A DNA stretch of 46,702 nucleotides, from positions 1-46,702 of the forward strand of contig JAUYEE010000129.1 of NCBI GenBank assembly GCA_030691545.1. The letters are read 5' to 3'. The notes below the pieces were generated by a model that saw nothing but the letters and a program-made list of their open reading frames with translations, was not told the DNA's origin and searched no databases. The position numbers and the translations under genes were made by a program. Positions 19,634-28,537 of the stretch are shown here, one piece after another. Each line of letters starts with the position of its first letter. Position 1 is the stretch's first letter. This stretch comes from a bacterium. GTDB lineage: Bacteria > Auribacterota > JABMQX01.

Positions 19634-20920
19634 ATGGAGATGAAAAAACTCGTCTCTCTGTGCAAGCGGAGAGGGTTCATCTACCCAAGCAGTGAAATCT
19701 ACGGCGGAATCAATGGCTGCTGGGATTACGGCCCCCTCGGCACGGAGATGAAGCGAAATATCAAGGACTTTTGGTGGAAAGATATCGTCCATGGGCGAGA
19801 CAACGTCGTGGGGATGGACGCGAGCATTCTCATGCACCCCGATGTCTGGAAAGCCTCCGGACACGTGGATAGCTTTTACGACCCCATGGTGGACTGCAAA
19901 TCGTGCAAGAGGCGGTTTCGCACCGATGAGGTGGAGGACCGCAAATGCCCGGAGTGCGGCGGCGAGCTGACCGAGCCGCGTTCCTTTGAGCTTATGTTCA
20001 AGACGTTTTTAGGAGCGGTTGAGGAACGGGCTTCGACCATTTACCTGCGTCCGGAAACCGCGCAGGGCATCTTCGTGCAGTATCTGAATGTCCTGAACGA
20101 CTCGCGTCAAAAAATCCCCTTTGGCATCGGCCAGATTGGGAAAGCCTTCCGCAACGAAGTCAATCCCCGCAACTTCACCTTCCGCTCGCGAGAATTCGAG
20201 CAGATGGAACTCGAGTTCTTCATCGCCCCGAGCGGGAACACGGAGTGGTTCGACTACTGGGTGAACGAGCGGATGCGATGGTACAAGGACCTCAGCATCA
20301 AGGAACAGAACCTGCGGATTCGCGAGCATCGTCCGGAGGAACTGGCGCATTACGCGAAGAAGTGCGTGGACGTGGAGTACCAGTTCCCGTTCGGCTGGCA
20401 GGAGCTTGAGGGCATCGCCGACCGGCAGGATTTTGACCTATCCCAGCACGCCAGGTTCAGTGGAAAGAACATGACCTACCACGACGAGAAAAGCGGGGAG
20501 CCGTTCATCCCGCACGTGATTGAATCGTCGGCGGGGGTGGACCGCATCCTCCTGACGCTCCTTGTGGACGCGTACGACGAGGAGCCGGAACGGGTTGTGC
20601 TTCGTTTATCGCCCAGGATAGCTCCGATCAAGGTCGGCGTTTTCCCGCTACTCAAAAAGCCGCCCCTTGTGGAGAAAGCTCTTGAACTCGAGAAGATCCT
20701 GCGGGACTGCTTCACAACCTTCTACGATGAAGTGGGCGCCATCGGCAGACGATACCGCCGCCAGGATGAGGTCGGCACCCCCTGTTGCGTTACCGTTGAT
20801 TTTCAGACGCTGGAAGACGATACGATAACGCTGAGAGACCGGGATTCGATGGAGCAGACGAGAGTCCCCGCAAGAGAAGTTTCATCGCAAGTGTGGGACT
20901 TCCTCTACCAACGGACTTGA
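19634..20920 (+). CDS. glyS: Glycyl-tRNA synthetase (single-chain alpha2 type)
   Basis: Charges tRNA-Gly with glycine. 428 residues of the one-gene class II type shared with archaea, eukaryotes and many bacteria, not the alpha/beta pair. FIYPSSEIYGGINGCWDYGP is the first active-site segment, a zinc-ribbon-like CKSCKRRF...CPECGGELTEPR insert follows, then RPETAQGIFVQYLN, GIGQIGKAFRNEVNPRN (motif 2) and HVIESSAGVDRILLTLL (motif 3); the C-terminal part is the anticodon-binding domain. ATG 19634 has AGGAG twelve bases upstream; a second ATG six bases later is possible. Confidence 0.95.
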   Translation: MEMKKLVSLCKRRGFIYPSSEIYGGINGCWDYGPLGTEMKRNIKDFWWKDIVHGRDNVVGMDASILMHPDVWKASGHVDSFYDPMVDCKSCKRRFRTDEVEDRKCPECGGELTEPRSFELMFKTFLGAVEERASTIYLRPETAQGIFVQYLNVLNDSRQKIPFGIGQIGKAFRNEVNPRNFTFRSREFEQMELEFFIAPSGNTEWFDYWVNERMRWYKDLSIKEQNLRIREHRPEELAHYAKKCVDVEYQFPFGWQELEGIADRQDFDLSQHARFSGKNMTYHDEKSGEPFIPHVIESSAGVDRILLTLLVDAYDEEPERVVLRLSPRIAPIKVGVFPLLKKPPLVEKALELEKILRDCFTTFYDEVGAIGRRYRRQDEVGTPCCVTVDFQTLEDDTITLRDRDSMEQTRVPAREVSSQVWDFLYQRT

Positions 20921-20937
20921 AGCGCATCTATGGAGTT

Positions 20938-21008
20938 ACCACAAAGACACAAAGGCACAAAGGATGACAGCATGTATCCTCCTGGGTGTCTTTATGCCGT
21001 GGTGGTTG
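20938..21008. repeat. Facing ACCACAAAGACAC-type inverted repeat
   Basis: Left arm 20938-20964 (ACCACAAAGACACAAAGGCA) and right arm 20978-21008 are imperfect inverted copies (the right arm complement begins AACCACCACGGCATAAAGAC). It sits between glyS and the first direct repeat of the restriction-modification cassette. Confidence 0.6.
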
Positions 21009-21014
21009 ATAAGG

Positions 21015-21040
21015 ACACATGAAAGAGGCCGTCAAGGAAA
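21015..21040 (+). repeat. 26-bp direct repeat, left copy (flanks R-M cassette)
   Basis: ACACATGAAAGAGGCCGTCA plus AGGAAA; identical to 24432-24457 except A/G in the start codon. Encodes MKEAVKE, the first residues of the V-ATPase H/G-like subunit. The native-looking ribosome binding site AAGGA (21011-21015) remains in front of this copy. Confidence 0.9.
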
Positions 21041-21276
21041 GAAACCCCGCGCCCCGGCCGGGTCTGGCGGGTGAGGTAGGCACTCCGAGCGCCGTGGCGT
21101 CCAGTGCCCCCCGCCTGGGCGCCGGCTGCCCGACAGCCCTCGGGCCCCGGGTGTGCCGTGCCCGCGCAGCGGGAACAGGACGCTGCTTGCGTCCGGCAGA
21201 CTTCGGTCGGAAGACGGTTGACGGGGCTGGGAAGGCAGACGAATGGACAAAGCTTCTTCTGTCTTTGAGCGACTAA
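21019..21276 (+). pseudogene. Stranded 5' end of the V-ATPase H/G-like gene running into the R-M cassette
   Basis: From ATG 21019 (AAGGA just before) the frame reads MKEAVKE, the same seven residues as the intact V-ATPase gene at 24436, and then departs into 78 residues of arginine-, proline- and glycine-rich sequence with no recognisable domain. It ends 34 bases inside the nuclease gene. Read as the duplicated start of the disrupted operon; it might still be translated as a leader that couples to the nuclease gene, but there is no sign that the peptide itself is selected. Confidence 0.55.
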
Positions 21277-22232
21277 CGCATTTCGTCAAGCGGGTGTTCA
21301 AAACCACGCTGGAGGTGTTCTTTGAGGCCCTTAAGCTAAGCCCGAACGCCCAGGGCTACGTCGCAGGCTCGATAACGGAGCTTCTGCTGAAAGAAAAGCT
21401 CGAACGGGAACACGAGGCGGAGGTCAAGAGGATAAGGGAGAAATGGGAGGGTAGGAAGCTCGCGGCGCACCATGGGGATTTCTATTTCAAGGAGCCACGC
21501 AGGGGGCTGTGGTTCGTCATGGAGTGCAAAGGGCTTAAGTCCAACTCCGAGAAGTGGCACAAGCTATACAACTACGCCAACCTGAAGAACTTCATGATTT
21601 CTCACGCGGACACGATCCATTGGGTGGACCGGTCCCGGGAGGTGGAGCCCCAGATCAGCGCGTGGGTCAGGGACAATCTGCCGAAGTTTGCGGCGGAGTA
21701 CGCGCAGAACCTGTACGAGTATGAGGAGGTGCGAAGGTACCACGAGAACGTCCCGACGCGTAAGACCGAGAAATCCGCGGCGATGGAGGCAATTGGATCG
21801 CTGAGCCGGCGCGAAATTAACGGCCTGATCGAGCAGCGCTTAGAGTACCTAATGGCGCGCCTGGCGGTGCTCGAGACCCATTTCGTCTCCGGCACCTCCG
21901 CGTCGGGCCAACGGACCCAGGCGACACCAAGGGCAGACGAGTTCAACATTGTCTCTGTGGATATCTATCTGCGGTACACCGACCACAAGTTCCTCTTCGC
22001 AAATCCAAAGTTGCTGGAGCCGTCGAGCGACGACCCAAACCACCTCCAGCAAAACTACGTCATCGGTTTCGTATTCGGCGATGAGCACGGTACGAAGCAG
22101 CTCAGCATCGGCCAAGAATGGTCGGACGATTTCGAAGAAGTCTATAAGACCGTGAACTCAAAGGATTGTGTCAAGGAGGAGGATATGCAGGTGGACGACA
22201 GGAGAGTCGTGCTGGAGGAGTGGGAAGAGTGA
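21243..22232 (+). CDS. Putative PD-(D/E)XK restriction endonuclease
   Basis: 329 residues beside a DNA methyltransferase and so the likely restriction subunit. Residues 38-55 form a helix GYVAGSITELLLKEKLE (E46), then GDFYF (D79), and a strand LWFVMECKGLKS giving E94-x-K96; order and spacing fit a PD-(D/E)XK nuclease core. The C-terminal half (230-329) has strand-rich FNIVSVDIYLRYTDHKFLF and an acidic tail, unrecognised. No helicase or ATPase motif, and it is far shorter than HsdR. AAGG lies eight bases before ATG 21243; the methyltransferase starts 11 bases after its stop. Nuclease role is inferred from motif and context; not proven. Confidence 0.6.
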   Translation: MDKASSVFERLTHFVKRVFKTTLEVFFEALKLSPNAQGYVAGSITELLLKEKLEREHEAEVKRIREKWEGRKLAAHHGDFYFKEPRRGLWFVMECKGLKSNSEKWHKLYNYANLKNFMISHADTIHWVDRSREVEPQISAWVRDNLPKFAAEYAQNLYEYEEVRRYHENVPTRKTEKSAAMEAIGSLSRREINGLIEQRLEYLMARLAVLETHFVSGTSASGQRTQATPRADEFNIVSVDIYLRYTDHKFLFANPKLLEPSSDDPNHLQQNYVIGFVFGDEHGTKQLSIGQEWSDDFEEVYKTVNSKDCVKEEDMQVDDRRVVLEEWEE

Positions 22233-22243
22233 GGCAGGTGCCC

Positions 22244-24439
22244 ATGAAGATCGGGAGGGGCCATGCGCCCAAAGGGAAGCCAGACAGCGAAGCGCAGGTG
22301 CTCCTGTTTTCCGAGGAAGCGTTGCTGCCCCGGTCTCTGCCGCGCATCGGGCAGCTGAGGCCCGCCCACAACCTGTCGAGGGTCTTCGAGGATTGCCATA
22401 ACTATATCTACGCCAACGAGGGCCTGCTGAAGGATAGGATTTTCCGGGAGATGCTAAAACTCGTGGTCATGAAGCTGCACGACGAGCAGCTGGGTCCCTC
22501 AGCCACCGCGAGGTTTGGAATCACCAGCCATGAGTACAGAAGCGTCCTTGGTGGAACAGCAACTATGTTCGCGACCCGCATTCATGGTCTTTTGGAGGAG
22601 GTGCGCCGCAGTTACCCTGGCCTTCTCACCGACACTACGGTGGGCCTGCAACCGCTCACGCTTGCGCGCGTCGTCAGTCGGCTCCAGGACATAAGCTTCT
22701 CCACCACCCCAGCGGACGTCAAGGGGGAGGCATTCCAGGCATTCATATACCGCCACCAGCGGGGCGACCGAGGGGAGTTCTTCACGCCGCACCCGGTGGT
22801 CAGGCTGGCCGTTAGCATAATAGCGCCCGACCCGACCGAGGACATCATCGACCCCGCCTGTGGGAGCGGCGGATTTCTTCTCGGGGCGATCTCCCACGTA
22901 AAACGTAATCATGCTGAGCTTGATGGGCCGGCGTATGTCGCCCGCCACATACGCGGAATAGACTTCAACCCGGATGTGGCGCTGGCCGCTCTCATCCGGC
23001 TGGCGTTTGAGGGTGCATCTGGATCCGCAGTGGTGTGCGAGAACGCGCTTGCCCTCAAGCAGCCGCTCACCGCCGCCTTTGACATCGTCTTGACAAACCC
23101 ACCGTTCGGAAGCAAGTGCAAAATTGAAGACCACGCAATCCTTAAGTCCTACGTCCTCGCGCGGAAGTGGAATAGGGTGGCGGGCGGGTGGGAGCCGAGC
23201 CAGACCGTACTGCCTGGACAGTCCCCCGAGGTCCTCTTCATCGAGAGGGCCCTCCATTTGCTGCGACCGGGTGGCCGCATGGCCATAGTGCTGCCGGATG
23301 GCCTCCTTCACAATGTGTCCGCAGCGCACATCCGTTTCTGGCTCCGGTCGCAGGCTCGTGTGCTCGCGGTGGTCTCGATCCCTCAGGAGGCGTTTGTGCC
23401 CTACGGGACGGGAATCAAGACATCAGTGCTCGTTCTGCAGAAGTTCCCTGCCGCCACGCGCGATGAATGCTTCATGGCCAGGATCGAGAGAATCGGATAC
23501 GACGTTAAGGGCCAGCCGGTGTACAAGCGCGACCGGCGGGGCAGGCCCATCGCAGCACCGGGGGGCGGATACGTCGTGGACGAGGATGTGGAGGAGATAG
23601 GTTCCGCGTACAACGACTTCCTTCACGGGAACCTACGGGCCGCCAACAGCAGGGTCTACCCCATCCCCGACTCATGGATCGACTCTCGCCTCGACCCGGA
23701 CCACTACCGCCCCGAGGACCGACGGCTCGTCGAGCAGCTGGAAGGCTCCGGCGCAAAACCACTGGGCGAGGTCGCCCACATCCTTACGGAGGGGGACGAC
23801 TTCCGCCTCGCGGCGGACGGGGACATAAGGTACGTAGCGATCTCCGATGTCGATTCCCGCACGATGCTGGTGGTGTCCCAGCATACCATGAAGTCTCACG
23901 AGGCCCCGTCCAGAGCAACATACCGAATCCGCCGGGGCGACATCATCACTGCGGTCTCCGGGGCCAGCACGGGCACAGATCGTCAAGCCACGGCTCTCGT
24001 AACGGCGGACGAGGACGGGGCCATCTGTTCAAACGGCTTTGCCGTGCTGCGCGACATCCACGGGGTCCATCCCCTGTTTCTCCTCGGCTACATGCGCACG
24101 GAACTGTATCTCCGCCAAGTTAGGCGCCTGATGACAGGCCATGCTATACCCTCGCTCTCCACCGGGGACCTCTCGAAGGTTCTCGTCCCCATCCCTCCAA
24201 AGCAGGAACAGGAAAGGATAGCAACCTTGGTCGCTGCGGTCCAATCCGCGCGCAGGGCCGCTCTGGCGGCCGCCGAGAAAGCTGTCGCGGAGACGAACCT
24301 TGCTCTGGCGCGTGTGGGCCTGAGTCCGCTCGGAGGGCAGCCTGGAGCCCCTGGCACCCCTGATGATGCGAACACCGGGAGTTGCCGTCATTTGAAACAA
24401 AGAGTGGAACGGATACTCGGAGCTGACCAACACACGTGA
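22244..24439 (+). CDS. N6-adenine DNA methyltransferase fused to a specificity (TRD) domain
   Basis: 731 residues. Residues 38-130 resemble the HsdM N-terminal helical domain; 177-420 are an N-6 methyltransferase with motif X FFTPHPVVRL, SAM motif I DPACGSGGFLLGAI (203-216) and catalytic motif IV NPPF (285-288). Residues 470-660 form one HsdS-like target-recognition domain (start DSWIDSRLDPDHYRPED, end PSLSTGDLSKVLVPIPPKQEQ) followed by a coiled coil (660-690). So modification and recognition are in one chain with only one TRD; a dimer could read a two-part site. ATG 22244 has AGGCAGG upstream. Its TGA overlaps the next gene's GTG. Confidence 0.92.
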   Translation: MKIGRGHAPKGKPDSEAQVLLFSEEALLPRSLPRIGQLRPAHNLSRVFEDCHNYIYANEGLLKDRIFREMLKLVVMKLHDEQLGPSATARFGITSHEYRSVLGGTATMFATRIHGLLEEVRRSYPGLLTDTTVGLQPLTLARVVSRLQDISFSTTPADVKGEAFQAFIYRHQRGDRGEFFTPHPVVRLAVSIIAPDPTEDIIDPACGSGGFLLGAISHVKRNHAELDGPAYVARHIRGIDFNPDVALAALIRLAFEGASGSAVVCENALALKQPLTAAFDIVLTNPPFGSKCKIEDHAILKSYVLARKWNRVAGGWEPSQTVLPGQSPEVLFIERALHLLRPGGRMAIVLPDGLLHNVSAAHIRFWLRSQARVLAVVSIPQEAFVPYGTGIKTSVLVLQKFPAATRDECFMARIERIGYDVKGQPVYKRDRRGRPIAAPGGGYVVDEDVEEIGSAYNDFLHGNLRAANSRVYPIPDSWIDSRLDPDHYRPEDRRLVEQLEGSGAKPLGEVAHILTEGDDFRLAADGDIRYVAISDVDSRTMLVVSQHTMKSHEAPSRATYRIRRGDIITAVSGASTGTDRQATALVTADEDGAICSNGFAVLRDIHGVHPLFLLGYMRTELYLRQVRRLMTGHAIPSLSTGDLSKVLVPIPPKQEQERIATLVAAVQSARRAALAAAEKAVAETNLALARVGLSPLGGQPGAPGTPDDANTGSCRHLKQRVERILGADQHT

Positions 24440-24457
24440 AAGAGGCCGTCAAGGAAA
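24432..24457 (+). repeat. 26-bp direct repeat, right copy (flanks R-M cassette)
   Basis: Same as 21015-21040 with one change (start codon ATG to GTG). It carries both the TGA stop of the methyltransferase (24437-24439) and the GTG start of the V-ATPase gene (24436), so the cassette ends inside the repeat. Confidence 0.9.
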
Positions 24458-24759
24458 TCCTGAAAGCCGAGCACGAAGCCAACCGGCGGATTGCTGCGGC
24501 CCGTGAGGAAGCTAACCGGTTGGTGGCGGATGCCGAGGCCAAGGCCCAGGCGCTTCTCGAGGAAGGCCGCGCCCGCGCCCGAGAGGAGGCCAAACGCATC
24601 GTCGAGGATGCGACAAAAGCCGCCGAGGAGCGCCGCACTCAACTCCTCGAGGAGGCTGCTGCGCGGGCGAATGAGCTGAAGGAATCCCGCAAAGAGCGCA
24701 TAGACGCCGCCGTCGAGAAGTGCGTTCGGCGAATTCTCGAGGTCGAAGGGCTGGGGTGA
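24436..24759 (+). CDS. V/A-type ATP synthase H/G-like peripheral stalk subunit
   Basis: 107 residues, almost wholly charged coiled coil with repeated A, E, R and K (EANRRIAAAREEANRLVADA, AREEAKRIVEDATKAAEERR). This composition and the place at the head of a V-type ATPase operon fit the subunit H/G that forms the peripheral stalk with subunit E. The start GTG overlaps the methyltransferase stop by four bases (GTGA); only GGAG at about 13 bases precedes it, so translation probably depends on coupling. The ancestral ATG start appears to be the left repeat at 21019. Confidence 0.75.
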   Translation: MKEAVKEILKAEHEANRRIAAAREEANRLVADAEAKAQALLEEGRARAREEAKRIVEDATKAAEERRTQLLEEAAARANELKESRKERIDAAVEKCVRRILEVEGLG

Positions 24760-24788
24760 ACCGGGTTAGGAACAAACCGGAGACACGC

Positions 24789-25832
24789 ATGTCGGGACTC
24801 GGAACGTATGCTTTCTTGAACGCGAAGGTGAGAGGGAAGCTCAGCAAGCTCATCTCCCCTGCGCAGTACAAGGAATTGGTCCGCGCGCCGGACGTGCTCT
24901 CCGCCTGCCTGGTGCTTCGGGGCACGGAGTACCGCGACCTCATACAGGACATCGTGTCCGCGGCTGACCTGCCGCGCATTGAAGCCGCCCTCGCCGAGCA
25001 CTTGATTGCCGCTCACAGGGAGGTTCGCGACGTCGCCAAAGGACACGTCCCGCGGTTCATCGAAGAACTGCTCCGCCAATACGAGGTCGAGAACCTCAAG
25101 GTGCTCCTCCGCGCCTGGAACGCCCGGGAGGAGAAAAGCTTTATCTATCGCGAGCGTATCTGCAACGAAATACCCGTGGACGCCCTCCTCGAGGCACAAA
25201 GCCTGGAGGAGATCATCGTCCTCCTCGGGGAGACACCCTATCGAAAGCCTCTCACACTCGCGCGCGAGGACTACGAAAGGACGGGTTCCCCCTTTCCCCT
25301 CGAGGTCGCCCTCGATAGGGAACTGTATGAAGCCACGTGGAAGGTCGTCGGCGAACTGCCTGCCGTTGACCGTAAGATTGCCTCGCGCCTGTTAGGCATT
25401 GAAGCCGACCTCCTCAACATCACCTGGATGATGCGATTCAAGCGATACTACGGCCTCGGCTTGGCGGACGTCATTAAAGCGATGGTCCCCGGGGGGCTTC
25501 GGATTAAAGAGGAGTTCGTGAGAGAGGTTTATCCAGGGCGAGATGAGGCGTCCTTGATGACGGCTCTTCTGACGGGAGTGTACGGAAGTCGTCCTCCCCA
25601 GGTACCCGCCATGAAAGAAGTCCGCGGGTTCGAGCGACTTGAGGAGTTCTTGAAGAAGACCTATCTCCAGCAGTTGCGCCAGGCTCTGGGAGGTTACCCG
25701 TTCACTATAGGAACGGTCATTGCTTATTTGCGGCTCAAAAAGGCGGAAGTGTCGAATCTCATAACTATTCTCAATGCCAAAGCGTTGAGCCTTCCGCCGG
25801 AAGAGGTTGAGACCAGTATCGTTCGCGTATGA
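24789..25832 (+). CDS. V/A-type ATP synthase subunit C (AC39-like)
   Basis: Central-stalk/rotor cap subunit linking the c-ring to the V1/A1 head. 347 residues, mainly helical, with the family pattern GTYAFLNAKVRGKLSKL at the start, HVPRFIEELLRQYEVENLKV near residue 85, SRLLGIEADLLNITWMMRFKR near 205, and YPFTIGTVIAYLRLKKAEV...LITILNAKAL close to the end, which is the conserved AC39 C-terminus. ATG 24789 has GGAGA six bases upstream; the longer upstream frame overlaps the previous gene. Separated from subunit I by a short repeat. Confidence 0.9.
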   Translation: MSGLGTYAFLNAKVRGKLSKLISPAQYKELVRAPDVLSACLVLRGTEYRDLIQDIVSAADLPRIEAALAEHLIAAHREVRDVAKGHVPRFIEELLRQYEVENLKVLLRAWNAREEKSFIYRERICNEIPVDALLEAQSLEEIIVLLGETPYRKPLTLAREDYERTGSPFPLEVALDRELYEATWKVVGELPAVDRKIASRLLGIEADLLNITWMMRFKRYYGLGLADVIKAMVPGGLRIKEEFVREVYPGRDEASLMTALLTGVYGSRPPQVPAMKEVRGFERLEEFLKKTYLQQLRQALGGYPFTIGTVIAYLRLKKAEVSNLITILNAKALSLPPEEVETSIVRV

Positions 25833-25849
25833 AATCGAAGCACATGTGA

Positions 25850-25942
25850 AACCTTCGCGCCCTTCGTGCTCTTCGTGGTGCGCATCAATGCCAATGAACG
25901 CACAGGAAAAAACCACGAAGGACACGAAGAACACGAAGACCG
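25850..25942. repeat. Facing ACCACGAAG-type inverted repeat between subunits C and I
   Basis: Left arm CCTTCGTGCTCTTCGTGGT (25861-25879) is the near-complement of ACCACGAAGGACACGAAG starting at 25912, whose period-9-like tail continues ACACGAAG. Lies in the C-I gap of the ATPase operon. Confidence 0.65.
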
Positions 25943-25977
25943 CGCAGAGAAGACAACAGCCGAAGGGATAGCAGGTC

Positions 25978-27990
25978 ATGTTTCGTCCGGCGAGAATGAT
26001 TCACCTCAACGTCCTGGTTCTCGATACGGATGTGGATCGGGCTACACAGGAGACGATCCGCAGCGGGTTGGTCCATCTCGTCAGCGTTACAGACCTCGAA
26101 CCCTGGGCGGAACAGGAAGGGCTTAAGACCGTCTCCGCCGAGGAGTCCCAGGATTCCGCCGAACTGGAAGGCCTTGCCCGCGGCGTCGCCGAAAAACTCA
26201 GCCTCGGGCCCGAAATCGTCAGCGAGGAGCTGGCTTTTCAGCCTTTCGACCCGCAGCAAGCCAGGCTGAAACTCGATGACATCCGTCGAGAGGTCGCTTC
26301 CGTGATTTCCGCGAAGGTTGCGGCCGAGGAGAAGCTCCGGTCACTTCAGCAGACGCAGACGCAGGTTCATCACGACGTCTGGTCAAAGTTAGGCGTTGAC
26401 TTGCGTTCCCGGTACACGCTTCTTGAGCTTGTGGCTGGGCGACTGCCCGAGAGGAATGTGGACACCCTGAAGCGCCTTCTCGCGGAGGTCCCGAATGTGG
26501 TGCTGACTTTCCCGCCTGCCGGGACAGGACAGGAAAGAGACGCCGTCGCAGTCATGGTCATAACCCTCAAGAGAGACCGTGACGCCCTCAACAGGGCCGT
26601 CGAACAGGTTGGGCTGGAGCGGGCGCCCGTCCCCGAAGAGCGACCCCCTCTCTCCGAAGAGATGATGGCTCAGCTTCACAAACGAATCGAGGAAGCCGAA
26701 AAGGAACTCAGCCACGTGCAAGATGCGGTCGAGCAGTGTAAGAAGAAGCATTTGCCCGCCTTGCGGGAGATTCTGTCTCAGGCTCGGCTGCAATCGCTGA
26801 GCCGCCAGGCGAAAAGCCGGTTCAGGAAAACCGCCAGGACCTGTCTCATCTCCGGTTGGACGCCGCGAAACGCGAGGGACAAGGTAGTCGAGACAATCAA
26901 GCAAGCGTGTCAGGACCGCTGCCTCATCGAAGAGCAAGACGCCGAGCAAATCCTCTCCGCGAGGCGAGGCGAGGTGGACATTCCCATTTTGTTCGAGAAC
27001 CCAAGGCTCCTGAAGCCGTTCGAGATGCTCGTCTCGAACTACGGCCGCCCCGAGTACGATTCCGTCGAACCCACCTTCATCGTTGCCCCGACCTTCTTGT
27101 TGATGTTTGGCGTGATGTTTGGCGATGTCGGACAGGGCTTGGTGATGGCTCTCCTCGGCGCCCTCGTCGCGCGCATGAAGAAAATCAACGAGGGCGTCCG
27201 GCGAATCGGGGAACTCTTCATATGGTGCGGCGTCTCCGCCGCCCTTTTCGGCTTCCTTTACGGCAGCGTCTTTGGGATCACCGACCTGCTTCCGTACCGG
27301 GGATATGAGCCGATGGAGAACATTACGACCTTTCTGACGTTCGCGCTCCGCTTTGGGGTCGGAATGATAAGCCTCGGAATGGCGTTCAACGTCCTCGCGG
27401 CGATTCTGAGAAAAGAATGGGCCGCAGGCTTTCTCGACTGGTCAGGGCTTATGGGACTGGCTTTCTATTGGCTATTGGTGTTGACTGTGATTCAGATATT
27501 TGCGGGCAGGAGCGTGAGCGGAGCCGTTGTCACCGTGTTGATAGCCCTGCCCCTTTTGGCGGCTGTGCTCAGGGGTCCCCTGGAGAAGCTAATTCGCCGA
27601 GCCGCCCGCCTGCCCGGAGGCTACGGCCAGGGAAGCCCCCAAGCCGCCGAGCCGACGATGGGGAGTTCCTTCGGGCACATGCTCGAAACCTTCATTGAAA
27701 GCCTCATAACCCTTTTCACGAACACGCTTTCCTTCCTGAGAATTGCAGCGTTTGCCATCGCTCACGCGGGCTTGTTCATCGCCGTTTTCAGTCTTGCGGA
27801 TGTTTTGAAGGGGGTGGCAGGGCTGCCGATCGCCGTCCATCTTCTTGGGAACGCGGTGATGATCGGTCTGGAGGGTCTGGTCGTATGCGTCCAGGCGCTG
27901 AGGCTGGAATACTACGAGTTCTTCGGGAAGTTCTTCCGGACCGGAGGGACCGAGTTTGCGCCTGTTCGACTTCGCGGCGGCCTTTCGTGA
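25978..27990 (+). CDS. V/A-type ATP synthase subunit I (a subunit)
   Basis: Membrane subunit carrying the ion half-channels and the stator connection. 670 residues: an N-terminal cytosolic half (1-350) with long helices (MMAQLHKRIEEAEKELSH), then seven or so membrane segments after about residue 355, including MFGVMFGDVGQGLVMALLGA, SLIPTIF-like FLYGSVFGITDLL and SFLRIAAFAIAHAGLFIAVF. The end VQALRLEYYEFFGKFFRTGG holds the conserved arginine needed for ion passage (LRLEYYEF). It is the largest gene of the operon and is followed 86 bp later by subunit K. Confidence 0.93.
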   Translation: MFRPARMIHLNVLVLDTDVDRATQETIRSGLVHLVSVTDLEPWAEQEGLKTVSAEESQDSAELEGLARGVAEKLSLGPEIVSEELAFQPFDPQQARLKLDDIRREVASVISAKVAAEEKLRSLQQTQTQVHHDVWSKLGVDLRSRYTLLELVAGRLPERNVDTLKRLLAEVPNVVLTFPPAGTGQERDAVAVMVITLKRDRDALNRAVEQVGLERAPVPEERPPLSEEMMAQLHKRIEEAEKELSHVQDAVEQCKKKHLPALREILSQARLQSLSRQAKSRFRKTARTCLISGWTPRNARDKVVETIKQACQDRCLIEEQDAEQILSARRGEVDIPILFENPRLLKPFEMLVSNYGRPEYDSVEPTFIVAPTFLLMFGVMFGDVGQGLVMALLGALVARMKKINEGVRRIGELFIWCGVSAALFGFLYGSVFGITDLLPYRGYEPMENITTFLTFALRFGVGMISLGMAFNVLAAILRKEWAAGFLDWSGLMGLAFYWLLVLTVIQIFAGRSVSGAVVTVLIALPLLAAVLRGPLEKLIRRAARLPGGYGQGSPQAAEPTMGSSFGHMLETFIESLITLFTNTLSFLRIAAFAIAHAGLFIAVFSLADVLKGVAGLPIAVHLLGNAVMIGLEGLVVCVQALRLEYYEFFGKFFRTGGTEFAPVRLRGGLS

Positions 27991-28076
27991 GCGGCGAAGG
28001 TGAGCGGACATGAAGGAAGCATCGCTTGTGCTTATAACGTATTGGTAAGAAGTAAGTTAAGTAAAGGGGGCGCTGA

Positions 28077-28487
<411 letters not shown>

Positions 28488-28537
28488 GGGTACGAACGGG
28501 CCGCGGCTGACGAAAAGCGCAAGGGCTACGCAAAAGA

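Noticed and set aside
22166..22243. Longer N-terminus for the methyltransferase from 22166.
   Set aside because: The additional 26 residues overlap the nuclease gene in another frame and are low-complexity; ATG 22244 fits better.
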